Positions 28,250 to 38,808 of a stretch of 64,000 nucleotides of DNA are shown in pieces. The translations under genes and the position numbers were made by a program. Below the pieces are notes generated by a model, which saw nothing but the letters and a program-made list of their open reading frames with translations, was not told the origin of the DNA and made no database searches. Each line of letters begins with the position of its first letter. The first letter of the stretch is position 1. Location: the NCBI RefSeq assembly GCF_029016485.1, contig NZ_CP092106.1:992001-1056000 (forward strand), read 5' to 3'. Source of the DNA: Vibrio sp. JC009. Lineage in GTDB: Bacteria; Pseudomonadota; Gammaproteobacteria; Enterobacterales; Vibrionaceae.

Positions 28250-28846
28250 ATGAAAAAATTTTTACCACTTCTACTATCATTAAGTTTCTCCGTACTCGCC
28301 GGGCCACAAGACGAGCTAAGTGATCGCCTTGCTCAAACCGAAGGCTTTAGCGCGGATTTTTCCCAGACAGTCGTCAGTCCCGATAGTGAAGTTATTATGG
28401 AAGGCAGTGGCAGTGTGGAGATTGCAAGGCCAAGTTTATTTCGCTGGACTACGGAAATGCCGGATGAAAACGTGCTGGTTTCTGATGGTAAGACGCTGTG
28501 GTACTACAGCCCTTTTATCGAGCAGGTGACCATCTACTGGCAGGAGCAGGCCACGGCGCAGACTCCGTTTGTGCTATTGACCCGAAACAATGCCGACGAT
28601 TGGAACAATTACCATGTGTCCCAACAGGGCGATCTTTTCACCCTGACTCCAACAGCACTGGACTCCAATCAGGGCCGCTTCCAGATAGAAATTAACGCTG
28701 ATGGCATAGTGAAAGGCTTTACGGTTATCGAACAGGACGGCCAGCAGGGGCAGTTTATCTTTAACAACTTCAGCGTTAAGGTGCCGGCGAAAGAGCGGTT
28801 TACGTTTGTTGTGCCGGAGGGGGTTGAGGTGGATGATCAGCGGTAG
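28250..28846 (+). CDS. lolA: Outer-membrane lipoprotein carrier protein LolA
   Basis: Periplasmic chaperone that ferries lipoproteins from LolCDE to LolB. 198 residues with a cleavable signal peptide ([17 protein letters not shown], cleavage likely before GPQDE). The mature protein has the LolA pattern [24 protein letters not shown] and FNNFSVKVP, including the conserved Arg in RPSLFRW. It lies in the usual ftsK-lolA-rarA-serS order. No strong ribosome site is visible. Repeats flank the gene on both sides, so in this genome it may be less tightly linked to ftsK and rarA. Confidence 0.94.
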   Translation: MKKFLPLLLSLSFSVLAGPQDELSDRLAQTEGFSADFSQTVVSPDSEVIMEGSGSVEIARPSLFRWTTEMPDENVLVSDGKTLWYYSPFIEQVTIYWQEQATAQTPFVLLTRNNADDWNNYHVSQQGDLFTLTPTALDSNQGRFQIEINADGIVKGFTVIEQDGQQGQFIFNNFSVKVPAKERFTFVVPEGVEVDDQR

Positions 28847-28849
28847 ATA

Positions 28850-29112
28850 AGGCCCTGGGCCCTGGGACGGACTGCGTCCTGCTAGGCCCTGGGAGTTCCT
28901 TGCTCCTGCGTTGGAATAGATACGAAACTGAAATATCCCTCGTTCCCACGCTCCGCGTGGTAATGCATAAGGGATCGGATAAATCGGGTGATGTACACTA
29001 TGTGTGACACCTCTAACTAAAATATGCATTCCCATGCGAAGCGTGGGAATGAGAATAAAGTGACCGCTTTCCCAGGGCCGAGGGCCCAGCAGGGCGAAGC
29101 CCGAACCCAGGA
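28850..29112. repeat. GGCCCTGGG inverted-pair repeat, locus G, split by a nested repeat
   Basis: The left arm (28850-28895) begins four bases after the lolA stop, with the tip GGACTGCGTCC. The right arm (29070-29112) has the tip GGGCGAAGCCC. The 174 bp between them contains a complete CTCGTTCCCACGC-family element at 28939-29053. CCCAGGACC at the right edge provides AGGA for rarA. Confidence 0.8.
28939..29053. repeat. CTCGTTCCCACGC BIME-like repeat (lolA-rarA)
   Basis: 115 bp, bounded by CTCGTTCCCACGCTCCGCG hairpins in inverted orientation (the right one reads GCGAAGCGTGGGAATGAG). A second full copy is at 60518-60633 and a single unit at 62387-62416. Related hairpin units are common in Proteobacteria. 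Confidence 0.8.
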
Positions 29113-29120
29113 CCATTTCT

Positions 29121-30470
29121 TTGACCAACTACACCCTAGACTTTTCCCCCGACGAAGACTTCCGCCCCTTAGCCGCTCGTATGCGCCCGATGACCGTTGA
29201 GCAATATATTGGTCAGCAGCATATTCTGGGCGAGGGTAAACCTTTGCGCCGCGCGCTGGAAGCGGGTCAGATTCACTCCATGATTTTATGGGGACCGCCG
29301 GGTACCGGGAAAACCACTCTGGCTGAGGTGGCAGCAAATTATGCCAATGCTGAGGTGGAAAGAGTCTCTGCGGTGACTTCCGGGGTGAAAGATATTCGTG
29401 CTGCGATTGAAAAAGCGCGAGAGAACAAACTTGCGGGCAGACGTACTATTTTATTTGTGGATGAGGTACACAGGTTTAACAAGAGCCAGCAGGATGCTTT
29501 TCTTCCCCATATTGAGGATGGCACTGTTACCTTTATCGGAGCGACAACCGAAAACCCGTCCTTTGAGCTTAATAATGCACTTCTATCCCGCGCGCGTGTT
29601 TATAAGCTTACGTCACTGAATAACCAGGATATTCTTAAGGTTGTCAATCAGGCTGTTAGCGATACGGAAAGAGGGCTCGGCAAAACGGCTGCGCATTTTT
29701 CTGACAATGTTCTTGAGCGGCTGGCCGAACTGGTTAACGGCGATGCGCGTATGTCTCTTAACTATCTTGAGCTGCTTTATGATATGGCAGAGGAAGACGG
29801 GGAAGGGACGAAACTGATTACGCTGCCGCTGCTGGCTGAGGTTGCCGGTGAGAAAGTTGCCCGTTTCGATAACAAAGGCGATATCTGGTACGACTTAATT
29901 TCTGCGGTACATAAGTCCATCCGTGGCTCAGATCCCGATGCGGCTCTGTATTGGGCCGCAAGAATGATTGCAGCCGGTTGCGATCCTCTGTATATCGCAA
30001 GGCGTCTTCTGGCAATCGCTTCGGAAGATGTGGGCAATGCCGACCCGAGAGCCATGCAGGTTGCGCTTTCTGCCTGGGACTGCTTTACCCGTGTCGGTCC
30101 GGCGGAAGGGGAAAGGGCTATCGCGCAGGCAATCGTCTATCTGGCTTGTGCGCCTAAAAGTAATGCCGTCTACACCGCCTGGAAACAGGCACTGTCTGAT
30201 GCGCATAATCAGCCGGAGTTCGAAGTTCCGGTTCATCTTAGAAATGCGCCAACCAGTCTGATGAAAGATATGGGTTACGGAGCGGAGTACCGCTACGCCC
30301 ACGATGAGCCGGGAGCCTACGCCGCCGGTGAAAATTATTTCCCACCAGAAATGGCACAAACCCGTTACTATTTCCCAACAAATAGGGGCTTGGAGACGAA
30401 AATTGGTGAAAAGTTAGATTATCTTGCCTCATTGGACGCAAAAAGCCTGCAAAAGCGCTATGAAAACTAG
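29121..30470 (+). CDS. rarA: Replication-associated recombination protein RarA (MgsA)
   Basis: AAA+ ATPase related to clamp loaders that acts at stalled forks and with SSB. The 449-residue protein has Walker [10 protein letters not shown], Walker B FVDEVHRF, sensor-1 [11 protein letters not shown] and a conserved C-terminal tetramer domain ([24 protein letters not shown]). The start is a TTG at 29121 ([10 protein letters not shown] matches E. coli MSNLSLDFS). The only ribosome site, AGGA eight bases upstream, is part of the adjacent GGCCCTGGG repeat. An intrinsic terminator follows at 30511-30539. Confidence 0.95.
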   Translation: MTNYTLDFSPDEDFRPLAARMRPMTVEQYIGQQHILGEGKPLRRALEAGQIHSMILWGPPGTGKTTLAEVAANYANAEVERVSAVTSGVKDIRAAIEKARENKLAGRRTILFVDEVHRFNKSQQDAFLPHIEDGTVTFIGATTENPSFELNNALLSRARVYKLTSLNNQDILKVVNQAVSDTERGLGKTAAHFSDNVLERLAELVNGDARMSLNYLELLYDMAEEDGEGTKLITLPLLAEVAGEKVARFDNKGDIWYDLISAVHKSIRGSDPDAALYWAARMIAAGCDPLYIARRLLAIASEDVGNADPRAMQVALSAWDCFTRVGPAEGERAIAQAIVYLACAPKSNAVYTAWKQALSDAHNQPEFEVPVHLRNAPTSLMKDMGYGAEYRYAHDEPGAYAAGENYFPPEMAQTRYYFPTNRGLETKIGEKLDYLASLDAKSLQKRYEN

Positions 30471-30510
30471 CACTTTTTGTTTATCTTAACCCGGTTAACA
30501 TTATTCAAAT

Positions 30511-31874
<1,364 letters not shown>

Positions 31875-31893
31875 TCATCATTGGCTTAAAGGA

Positions 31894-31919
31894 AACCGGC
31901 AGCGACTGCCGGTTTTTTT
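31894..31919 (+). terminator. Intrinsic terminator after serS
   Basis: AACCGGCAG pairs with CTGCCGGTT over CGA, followed by a T run. Confidence 0.93.
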
Positions 31920-31987
31920 ATACCTTGATTTCTGTAGTGAATTCAGCAAAATGTACGCAAAGCGATTAATAGTATGAATATGCGATT

Positions 31988-32743
31988 ATGAAAAAAATCC
32001 TCTTTTTGTGCACAGGCAACTCTGCACGCTCTCAACTGGCTGAAGCCTTGTTTAATCACATGGCGGATGAAAACTTTTCTGCGGTAAGCGCGGGGCTGGA
32101 ACCTTCTGTGGTTGATCCCAGGGTATTCACCGTTCTCGAACAGTATGGTGTTGATGGCAGTTACCTGAAAAGTCAGTCTGTAGAAGAGTTTGACCGGGAG
32201 GACTTCGATGTTGTTATTACGCTTTGTGAACACGCAAAAGATGAGTGCGTGGTCTTTGATAACTCCGGTGCACAAATTCACTGGGATTTCCCGGATCCTA
32301 AGGACCAGGAAGGCGTTGCGGTTTTTGATGAAGTTTATAAGGGCCTGAAAGAGCGCATTTCACTGTTTTTGCTTTTGCACGGCCAGGAAGCGGGTAGTGC
32401 GGTTGTTCCGACCATGCTGTTCAAGGTAATGAGCGACCCTCTGCGCCTGAAAATTATGATGCTGCTTGAAGACGAAGAAGTGCTAAGCGTAACAGATCTT
32501 ACCGATGCAACCGGTGAGAGCCAGCCAAAGGTCTCACGCCACCTTGCTCTGCTAAGAGACAGCGGCTTCCTTCAGGATGAAAGAGACGGACTGTGGATTT
32601 TCTACCGCCTGTCAACGCATCTGCCAACCTGGATTAAGCACACGCTTCAGACCGTCCGTAATGGTAATCCGGCGATTATCAATGAAGAAAAGAAGAAGTT
32701 GAAAGCGGCAGATCGCAAGAAGCGGTATGTGAAGAAGGGGTAG
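31988..32743 (+). CDS. Fusion of ArsC-type low-MW phosphatase/arsenate reductase with ArsR-like HTH
   Basis: 251 residues. Residues 1-132 form a low-molecular-weight phosphatase fold with the P-loop CTGNSARS (C8). C80 and C87 are spaced as the redox cysteines of thioredoxin-coupled ArsC, and an Asp lies in WDFPDP. Residues ~140-215 are an ArsR-type winged helix (SDPLRLKIMMLL, QPKVSRHLALLRDSGFL, WIFYRLS), then a basic tail. The metal-binding cysteines of classical ArsR (ELCVCDL) are replaced by EVLSVTDL, and the only three cysteines are in the reductase half. No arsenite pump or other ars gene is near. It could be a regulator sensing through the enzymatic domain, or an enzyme carrying a DNA-binding tail. 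Confidence 0.82.
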   Translation: MKKILFLCTGNSARSQLAEALFNHMADENFSAVSAGLEPSVVDPRVFTVLEQYGVDGSYLKSQSVEEFDREDFDVVITLCEHAKDECVVFDNSGAQIHWDFPDPKDQEGVAVFDEVYKGLKERISLFLLLHGQEAGSAVVPTMLFKVMSDPLRLKIMMLLEDEEVLSVTDLTDATGESQPKVSRHLALLRDSGFLQDERDGLWIFYRLSTHLPTWIKHTLQTVRNGNPAIINEEKKKLKAADRKKRYVKKG

Positions 32744-32790
32744 TTTTTACTGGGTTACAGGTGACAGGTAAAAGAAGGTTGACTGTAACC

Positions 32791-32839
32791 CTGACTCTTA
32801 TACACAAATATTGAAGTGACCAGAGATCGGTTCTCCCCC
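32791..32839. mobile_element. Truncated MITE end (Tn5-like outside end)
   Basis: CTGACTCTTATACACAAAT at 32791-32809 differs from the Tn5 outside end only at the penultimate base. The next 30 bp follow the MITE left end, then homology stops at a C run joined to CCCATAAC/CCCATAG words. This is an internally deleted or broken copy. Confidence 0.8.
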
Positions 32840-32849
32840 ATAACCCATA

Positions 32850-32879
32850 GCCCAGCAGGGCAAAGCCCGACCCCAGTAC
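32850..32879. repeat. GGCCCTGGG family, single right arm, locus H
   Basis: CCCAGCAGGGCAAAGCCC followed by GACCCCAGTACC is one right-arm unit with no left partner, abutting the truncated MITE end and the bioA 3' end. Confidence 0.65.
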
Positions 32880-32880
32880 C

Positions 32881-34164
32881 CTATACAAAACACTCCTTAT
32901 CCCCCAACGCCTTCTCCACCGCCCCAATCAACCTCCCAACTTCTTTTTCCGTACTAACAAACGGCGGCATCATATAAATCAACCGGCCAAAAGGACGGAT
33001 CCAAACCCCTTCAGCCACAAACAGCTGCTGAATCTTTTCCATATTGACCGGCTTGGTGGTTTCCACAACACCAATGGCGCCCAGCCAGCGGGTATCTTTA
33101 ACCAGTTCATGCTGGTTTAAATCCGGGAATTTGCTGGCAAAGGTCTCCTCGATTATCTGAGTCTGTTTTTTCCATTCGCCTGATTCAAGCAGTTCCATAC
33201 TTGCTGTTGCTACAGCGCAAGCGAGCGGGTTGCCCATAAATGTCGGGCCGTGCATAAAGCAGCCGGCTTCGCCTCCGCATACGGTATCTGCCACATCTTT
33301 GGTTGCCAGTGTGGCGGAAAGTGTCATATAGCCGCCAGTAATGGCTTTACCGACGCACAGGATATCAGGTTCGATTTCCGCATGTTCACAGGCAAATAGC
33401 TTGCCTGTACGGCCAAATCCGGTGGCAATCTCATCCAGGATCAGCAGCACGCCATATTGGTCGCACAGCAGGCGCACCTGTTTCAGAAATTCCGGGTGGT
33501 AAATTCTCATCCCTCCGGCGCCCTGAACGATAGGTTCAAGAATTACCGCAGCGATTTTGTCACGGTTTTCAGAAAGCTTTTGTTCGAAGTCCTTAATATC
33601 ATTTGGGTCCCACTGCTGCCAGAAGCCGGTTTTTGGTGACTCGGCAAAAATATGCTCAGGCAGAAATCCCTTGTAGAGGCTGTGCATGGAGTTATCAGGA
33701 TCGGTAACTGACATGGCTGCAAAGGTATCGCCGTGGTAGCCGTCCCTTAAGGTAAGGAACTTGGATCTTGGCTCACCTTTGGCGTGCCAGTACTGCAGTG
33801 CCATCTTCAGGCTGACTTCTACCGCAACGGAACCAGAATCGGCAAGAAACACATGCTGCAGGCTCTCAGGTGTCATACCGATAAGCTTTTTACACAGGTT
33901 AATGGCCGGCTCATGGGTAATGCCGCCAAACATCACATGGGAGACCTTATCAATCTGCTGATGTGCTGCCTGATTCAGGTGCGGATGATTATACCCGTGA
34001 ATAGCCGACCACCAGGAAGACATACCATCAACCAGTTTTTCACCACTTTCCAGTTGCAGATAGACACCTTCAGCACTTTTTACCGGATAGCAGGTTAGCG
34101 GATTTAGTGTCGAAGTGTAGGGGTGCCAAATGTGTTGGCGATCAAAATTCAGATCCATTGACAT
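32881..34164 (-). CDS. bioA: Adenosylmethionine-8-amino-7-oxononanoate aminotransferase
   Basis: PLP enzyme using S-adenosylmethionine as amino donor to make 7,8-diaminopelargonate in biotin synthesis. The 427-residue class III aminotransferase shows HIWHPYTS, GMSSWWSAIHGYNHP, DSGSVAVEVSLKMA, LDEIATGFGRTG and the PLP lysine in VGKAITGGYMTLSAT; FMHGPTFMGNPLACA follows. It is transcribed away from bioBFCD across a shared control region with a BirA operator. Either of two close ATGs (34164 or 34158) could be used. Confidence 0.96.
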   Translation of the reverse strand: MSMDLNFDRQHIWHPYTSTLNPLTCYPVKSAEGVYLQLESGEKLVDGMSSWWSAIHGYNHPHLNQAAHQQIDKVSHVMFGGITHEPAINLCKKLIGMTPESLQHVFLADSGSVAVEVSLKMALQYWHAKGEPRSKFLTLRDGYHGDTFAAMSVTDPDNSMHSLYKGFLPEHIFAESPKTGFWQQWDPNDIKDFEQKLSENRDKIAAVILEPIVQGAGGMRIYHPEFLKQVRLLCDQYGVLLILDEIATGFGRTGKLFACEHAEIEPDILCVGKAITGGYMTLSATLATKDVADTVCGGEAGCFMHGPTFMGNPLACAVATASMELLESGEWKKQTQIIEETFASKFPDLNQHELVKDTRWLGAIGVVETTKPVNMEKIQQLFVAEGVWIRPFGRLIYMMPPFVSTEKEVGRLIGAVEKALGDKECFV

Positions 34165-34188
34165 ACAAATAGCTCAAATAGTAATCAG

Positions 34189-34222
34189 TTGTAAACTTTT
34201 GTTTATTTAGTTTTGTTGACAG
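34189..34222. promoter_or_regulatory. BirA operator between bioA and bioB
   Basis: TTGTAAAC at 34189-34196, then 18 bases, then GTTGACAG at 34215-34222. This is the half-site sequence and exact 18-bp spacing of the E. coli bio operator (right half-site GTTTACAA there). Biotinoyl-AMP-bound BirA should repress both directions. Confidence 0.85.
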
Positions 34223-34243
34223 TCTAAGGGTTACGGGTAGACT
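34216..34243 (+). promoter_or_regulatory. Probable bioB promoter overlapping the BirA site
   Basis: TTGACA at 34216-34221 and TAGACT at 34238-34243 with 16-bp spacing. The -35 lies inside the right BirA half-site. The same DNA forms a perfect 11-bp inverted repeat (34216-34226 with 34238-34248). Confidence 0.6.
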
Positions 34244-34308
34244 GTCAATTAATTTATGGCTGAGGGATGAATGAGTCTGAGCGCAGAGAGTTCAGATAAT
34301 TCAAAGCA

Positions 34309-34345
34309 GATCCCGGATAAAAGCTTCGCATTTTCCGGGATGACG
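34309..34345. repeat. Single CCGGGAT hairpin unit in the bioB leader
   Basis: GATCCCGGATAA...TTTCCGGGATGACG forms a hairpin around an AAGCTTCG core. It matches one end unit of the ~120-bp BIMEs at 46365-46485 and 50981-51099. GAGTTCAGA occurs on both sides (34288-34296 and 34349-34357), a possible 9-bp target duplication. Confidence 0.6.
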
Positions 34346-34397
34346 AGCGAGTTCAGAGCCTCATAAAATATAACAACCGAGCAAATTAGGATTACAC

Positions 34398-35450
34398 GTG
34401 GAAGTAAGACATAACTGGACAGTGCAGCAAGTGCGTGCACTGATGGAAAAGCCATTTATGGATCTGCTGTTTGAAGCGCAGCAGGTGCATCGTCAATATC
34501 AGCAGCATAACTACGTACAGGTAAGCACACTTTTGTCGATTAAGACAGGTGCCTGTCCGGAAGATTGTAAGTACTGCCCTCAGAGTGCCCGTTATACGAC
34601 AGATGTTGAAAAAGAGCGTCTGATGGAAGTGGAACGTGTTCTGGACGCGGCGGAAAAAGCCAAGCAAGCCGGTTCCACCCGTTTTTGTATGGGCGCAGCC
34701 TGGAAGAATCCGAAAGACAGAGATATGCCGCACCTGATCAATATGATTCAGGGTGTAAAGGATAAAGGTCTGGAAACCTGTATGACGCTTGGCATGCTGA
34801 CGCCTGAGCAGGCAAATGAGCTGGCGGATGCCGGGCTGGATTACTACAACCACAACCTTGATACATCGCCTGAGTTCTACGGTAACATTATTACCACCCG
34901 TACATACCAAGACCGGCTGGATACCCTTTCCCACGTGCGCGATGCGGGCATGAAAATCTGCTCTGGCGGTATTATCGGTATGGGTGAAAGCGTCAACGAC
35001 AGAGCCGGACTTTTTGTTGAGCTGGCAAACCTGCCAACTCATCCGGAAAGCGTGCCGATCAATATGCTGGTTAAAGTTAAAGGCACACCACTGGAAAACG
35101 AAGAAGATGTTGATCCGTTTGATTTTATCCGTCTGATAGCCATTGCCCGTATTATGATGCCGAAATCAGCCGTCCGTCTTTCTGCCGGTCGTGAGAATAT
35201 GAACGAGCAGATGCAGACACTTTGCTTTATGGCAGGTGCTAACTCGATTTTCTACGGATGTAAGCTACTGACGACACCAAACCCGGATGAAGATGCAGAT
35301 ATGCAGCTGTTTAAAAAGCTGGGCATCAACAGCGTTGAAGTAAGCCAGAAGCCAGACGAAGTTCAGGAAAATGAACTGATGGAGCAGGTGGTTGAGCGTG
35401 TGGTATCCCGCCCGACAGCGGATGATCTGTTCTACGATGCAAGTGTTTAA
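34398..35450 (+). CDS. bioB: Biotin synthase
   Basis: Radical-SAM enzyme inserting sulfur into dethiobiotin. The 350-residue protein has the [4Fe-4S] motif at C53, C57, C60 (CPEDCKYC). Conserved [18 protein letters not shown] and RLSAGRENM (with the Arg ligand of the [2Fe-2S] cluster) follow. The start is a GTG at 34398 with TAGGA upstream. It is first in bioB-F-C-D, whose ends overlap; bioF starts 14 bases before the bioB stop. Confidence 0.97.
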   Translation: MEVRHNWTVQQVRALMEKPFMDLLFEAQQVHRQYQQHNYVQVSTLLSIKTGACPEDCKYCPQSARYTTDVEKERLMEVERVLDAAEKAKQAGSTRFCMGAAWKNPKDRDMPHLINMIQGVKDKGLETCMTLGMLTPEQANELADAGLDYYNHNLDTSPEFYGNIITTRTYQDRLDTLSHVRDAGMKICSGGIIGMGESVNDRAGLFVELANLPTHPESVPINMLVKVKGTPLENEEDVDPFDFIRLIAIARIMMPKSAVRLSAGRENMNEQMQTLCFMAGANSIFYGCKLLTTPNPDEDADMQLFKKLGINSVEVSQKPDEVQENELMEQVVERVVSRPTADDLFYDASV

Positions 35451-36585
35451 CCGTCGTATTCAAAAAGCCCTGGACGAACGCAGAGAGAAGGGGCTTTTCC
35501 GCCAGATTTCGGTTCTGGAGGGGGGGAATCAGTCCCGCCTTCGTAAAGACGAATCAGAGTACGTTAACTTTTCCAACAACGATTACCTTGGCCTGGCATC
35601 CGAACCGGAACTGGTAAAAGCCTGGCAGAAAGGGCTGTCGGATTACGGCGTTGGAAGCGGCGCCTCTCCGCTGGTTACCGGCTTTTCTCCTGCTCATCAG
35701 ATGCTGGAGGAAACCCTGTGTGAGTGGCTGGGATATGAAAAAGCGGTGCTGTTTAACTCCGGTTTTAGTGCCAATCAGGCCGCGCTTTTTTCCCTGCTGG
35801 AGAAACAGGATACTCTGATTCAGGACAAGCTCAACCATGCCTCATTGATGGAAGCAGGAATGCTTTCTCCGGCTACGATGAGACGCTTCAGACATAATGA
35901 CACTGAGCATCTGAATCAGCTTCTTACCGCTTCATCACAGGCGCTGGTAGTTACCGAAGGCGTATTTAGCATGGATGGCGACAGAGCGACGCTGCAGGCG
36001 ATTAGTGCTCAGTGCACAGCTTCAGAGAGCTGGCTGATGGTGGATGATGCGCATGGAATCGGCGTTCTCGGAGGTAAGGGAGCAGGAAGTTGCTCAGAAG
36101 CCGGAATTAAGCCTGAATTGCTGGTTGTCACTTTCGGCAAAGCTTTTGGCTTATCCGGCGCTGCCATTATGTGTAGCAAGGATCTGGGTGATTATTTAGT
36201 TCAGTTTGCCCGTCATCATGTCTATTCCACTGCAATGCCTCCGGCGCAGGCCTATACGCTGGCTTGTGCTGCAAAGCTGATTCAGAGCCAGCAATGGCGC
36301 AGGGATAAGCTTGCTGAATTGCAAATGGTTTATAAGGAAACTTTGTCAGGTTCGGAAGGCTATCTGGATACAGATACTCCGATTAAGCCTTATATTTGTG
36401 GCGATGCGGATAAAGCGGTGGCAATGGCGGAATCATTGAGAAGCCAGGGGTTCTGGGTGAGCGCTATCCGCCCACCAACAGTGCCCAGTGGCAGCGCCAG
36501 ATTACGCATTACATTAACAGCTAACCATTCTGCTTCAGAGGTTAACAGCCTTTGTCAGGCCATTCTTAAGTTAAGGAGTCGGTGA
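35437..36585 (+). CDS. bioF: 8-amino-7-oxononanoate synthase
   Basis: PLP enzyme condensing pimeloyl-thioester with L-alanine. 382 residues from the ATG at 35437, which overlaps the bioB end and yields [20 protein letters not shown], the usual BioF start. [12 protein letters not shown], the [11 protein letters not shown] segment, [11 protein letters not shown] and the PLP lysine in [12 protein letters not shown] are present. It is translationally coupled to bioB and bioC by overlaps. Confidence 0.96.
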   Translation: MQVFNRRIQKALDERREKGLFRQISVLEGGNQSRLRKDESEYVNFSNNDYLGLASEPELVKAWQKGLSDYGVGSGASPLVTGFSPAHQMLEETLCEWLGYEKAVLFNSGFSANQAALFSLLEKQDTLIQDKLNHASLMEAGMLSPATMRRFRHNDTEHLNQLLTASSQALVVTEGVFSMDGDRATLQAISAQCTASESWLMVDDAHGIGVLGGKGAGSCSEAGIKPELLVVTFGKAFGLSGAAIMCSKDLGDYLVQFARHHVYSTAMPPAQAYTLACAAKLIQSQQWRRDKLAELQMVYKETLSGSEGYLDTDTPIKPYICGDADKAVAMAESLRSQGFWVSAIRPPTVPSGSARLRITLTANHSASEVNSLCQAILKLRSR

Positions 36586-37367
36586 ATCTGATGGAATTTA
36601 ATCGTAAAGCGGCGATTGCAGAGGCCTTTGGTAAGGCGGCATCTAAATACGATCAACATGCTGAGTTTCAGCGTCAGGTTGGCCGTGAGCTGATGGCTAA
36701 GATGCCACGGGATCTGACCGGATATAAAGTGCTGGATATTGGCTGCGGGACCGGATACTTCTCAGAACTGCTGGCGCAAAGGGGAGCAGAAGTCACCGCT
36801 GCTGATCTTTCAGCCGATATGCTGGAACAGGCAAAATTCCGCTGTGGCTCAAGCGTTGCTCATTATCAGCAGGCAGATGCCGAGAATCTTCCCTTCGGGG
36901 ATTCGGTTTTTGATTTCGCTTTTTCAAGTCTTGCCCTGCAATGGTGCGAAGATCTGTCTAAGCCGTTGAAGGAGCTTAAGCGGGTGACAAAGCCCGGAGG
37001 CAGCGTACTGTTTTCTACTTTACTGGATGGCTCACTGCATGAGCTCAAACTATCCTGGTCAAAAATTGACACACATCAACACGTTAATGACTTTCTCACT
37101 GAGAAGGAAATAAAAATTGCGTTAGCGCAATCTGACATCCAAAAGCATCACTTAGACTTACGCTCAATAAGAATGTGGTATTCGTCTGCATTTCAGTTAA
37201 TGCGGGATCTAAAAGGTATTGGAGCCACCCATGTTCGTGGCAGGTCGCATGGCCTGATGAAGAAGCGGACACTGTTAGATGTTGAAAACGAATATCAAAA
37301 ATTTAAAGGTGAGGAAGGGCAGTTGCCCGCCACTTACAATGTATGTCTAGGGGCAATTAACCTATGA
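36582..37367 (+). CDS. bioC: Malonyl-ACP O-methyltransferase BioC
   Basis: SAM-dependent methylation of malonyl-ACP to start disguised pimeloyl synthesis. The 261-residue class I methyltransferase has [15 protein letters not shown], a second-strand Asp in [11 protein letters not shown], and FSSLALQW typical of BioC. The GTG at 36582 overlaps the bioF stop (GTGA); an ATG nine bases later is possible, with AAGGAG upstream of both. BioH is not in the window and must be elsewhere. Confidence 0.94.
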   Translation: MNLMEFNRKAAIAEAFGKAASKYDQHAEFQRQVGRELMAKMPRDLTGYKVLDIGCGTGYFSELLAQRGAEVTAADLSADMLEQAKFRCGSSVAHYQQADAENLPFGDSVFDFAFSSLALQWCEDLSKPLKELKRVTKPGGSVLFSTLLDGSLHELKLSWSKIDTHQHVNDFLTEKEIKIALAQSDIQKHHLDLRSIRMWYSSAFQLMRDLKGIGATHVRGRSHGLMKKRTLLDVENEYQKFKGEEGQLPATYNVCLGAINL

Positions 37368-38047
37368 TCGAAGCATTTTTTATTGCTGGTACAGATACAG
37401 AAGTCGGAAAAACCGTTGTATCTAAAGCTATTTTACAGGCCCTGAACAGTCAGGGATTAAAAACTATCGGGTACAAGCCTGTGGCAGCAGGCTGCAAAGA
37501 GACCGAAGAGGGTATGAGAAACTCTGATGCGCTGCACCTTCAGCAGGCGGCAACAGAGGAAATACCTTACGAAGATATCAACCCGTACGCACTGATTGCG
37601 CCTACATCTCCGCATATTGCGGCAAAGCGCGATGGCGTTAGCATTGAATACTCTGTGCTGAGTGAAAAGCTTGCTCATCATAAAGAGTGCGCGGATGTGG
37701 TTCTGGTTGAAGGTGCTGGTGGCTGGAGAGTTCCGGTGTCTGATACAGATTGTCTGTCTTCCTGGGTTAAGCAGGAGAAACTGCCGGTGGTGCTGGTTGT
37801 CGGCATTAAGCTTGGCTGTCTGAGCCATGCCATGCTTTCGGTTGAAGCCATCAAGAACGACGGACTTGAGCTAATCGGCTGGGCCGCAAACAGAATCAAT
37901 CCGGGCACGGAAAACTACGCAGAAATTATCCAGATGCTGGAAGAGCAGATCCCGGCTCCGAAGCTTGGTGAAATCCCGTATGTCCCAAGCGTGAAAAAGC
38001 GTGATATCGGGAAATATATGGATATTTCTCCGATTCTGGAAGGGTAA
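37364..38047 (+). CDS. bioD: Dethiobiotin synthetase
   Basis: ATP-dependent ring closure of diaminopelargonate with CO2. The 227-residue P-loop enzyme has [23 protein letters not shown] and [10 protein letters not shown], all diagnostic of BioD. The ATG overlaps the bioC stop (ATGA). It is the last gene of the biotin operon; a MITE copy begins 15 bases after its stop and no ordinary terminator is visible before it. Confidence 0.96.
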   Translation: MIEAFFIAGTDTEVGKTVVSKAILQALNSQGLKTIGYKPVAAGCKETEEGMRNSDALHLQQAATEEIPYEDINPYALIAPTSPHIAAKRDGVSIEYSVLSEKLAHHKECADVVLVEGAGGWRVPVSDTDCLSSWVKQEKLPVVLVVGIKLGCLSHAMLSVEAIKNDGLELIGWAANRINPGTENYAEIIQMLEEQIPAPKLGEIPYVPSVKKRDIGKYMDISPILEG

Positions 38048-38061
38048 AAACAGCTATTGGC

Positions 38062-38322
38062 CAGGTTTTTATACAAATATTAAAGTGACCAGAGAATGGT
38101 TCTCCCCCTTGAGTGAAAAAGCCTAATTGATTGATAAAGCTAATAGAAGGGGGAGTTAGAGGGGGTTGGTTATGCCATGCATGCTTTAATCACAAAGGTT
38201 TAAGTTTATGAGAAACAACCCCTCCCTGCCTCCCCTTCGATGTTACTTCTTCGAAAATCCAGCCTTTCGAGGTTAAGGGGAGGAGTACTCTTTGACTCCT
38301 TGAACTTGTGTATAAGAGTCAG
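38062..38322. mobile_element. MITE copy 1 (Tn5-like ends), bioD-38349 gap
   Basis: ~261 bp. The right end is ACTTGTGTATAAGAGTCAG (38304-38322), the exact reverse complement of the Tn5 outside end (19/19). The left end is degraded (two-base deletion and substitutions). The interior matches copies 2-4. No clear target duplication remains. It lies between convergent genes. Confidence 0.88.
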
Positions 38323-38348
38323 ACTATCAGCTATCAAAACTGACAGCT

Positions 38349-38546
38349 CTATTTCTCCCCACTCCCCAACAGAGCCTGTTGAGTTTCAGCGATCGTTTCA
38401 TGAATATTTTTGGCCGGATCTATACCAAGTTGCTCCATTGCTTCCTGTTCGGTCATTCCCAGGTGGCAGCATAAAAGATCGATTGCCATCAGGTAGTTAG
38501 GACTCTCAACCATCACTTTCTTCCTTTGTAGTGTATCTTCAGCCAT
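38349..38546 (-). CDS. Small protein of unknown function (65 residues)
   Basis: From the ATG at 38546, preceded by AGGAAG at good spacing, the protein begins MAEDTLQRKKVMV and is helical and acidic toward the C terminus. PNYLMAIDLLCCHLGMTEQEAMEQLGID resembles a compact helix-turn-helix or UBA-like arrangement, but I do not recognise the family. No signal peptide or membrane segment. It is isolated between a MITE and the htpX region. The good ribosome site and coding-like composition favour a real gene. Confidence 0.55.
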   Translation of the reverse strand: MAEDTLQRKKVMVESPNYLMAIDLLCCHLGMTEQEAMEQLGIDPAKNIHETIAETQQALLGSGEK

Positions 38547-38808
38547 AAACGTCTTCCTGTATAGCTGTCCTGTGTTTCTGACTGTATCTCTGCCGCCCTT
38601 AAGCCTCAATTAGACTTTGGTCTAAGGTTTGTGGAGGTTATACCAGTGAGAAAACGGCGGAAGTTTGAGCGCCATTGACAATTTGTTGCAATTTGTTTCT
38701 TCACCTTGTAATCGAAATTTACGACTATATGTATAAGGATATAGTGTACTGAAAAATAATCCGGCTTATGGTTTATAGTTATTTTATTCTTTACTGCTAA
38801 ATACTTTC

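Noticed and set aside
38304..38322. Possible sequencing-adapter (Tn5 mosaic end) contamination.
   Set aside because: The sequence is the natural outside end (GACTC), not the mosaic end (GTCTC). It is paired with a second end ~260 bp away, and one copy has a 9-bp target duplication.
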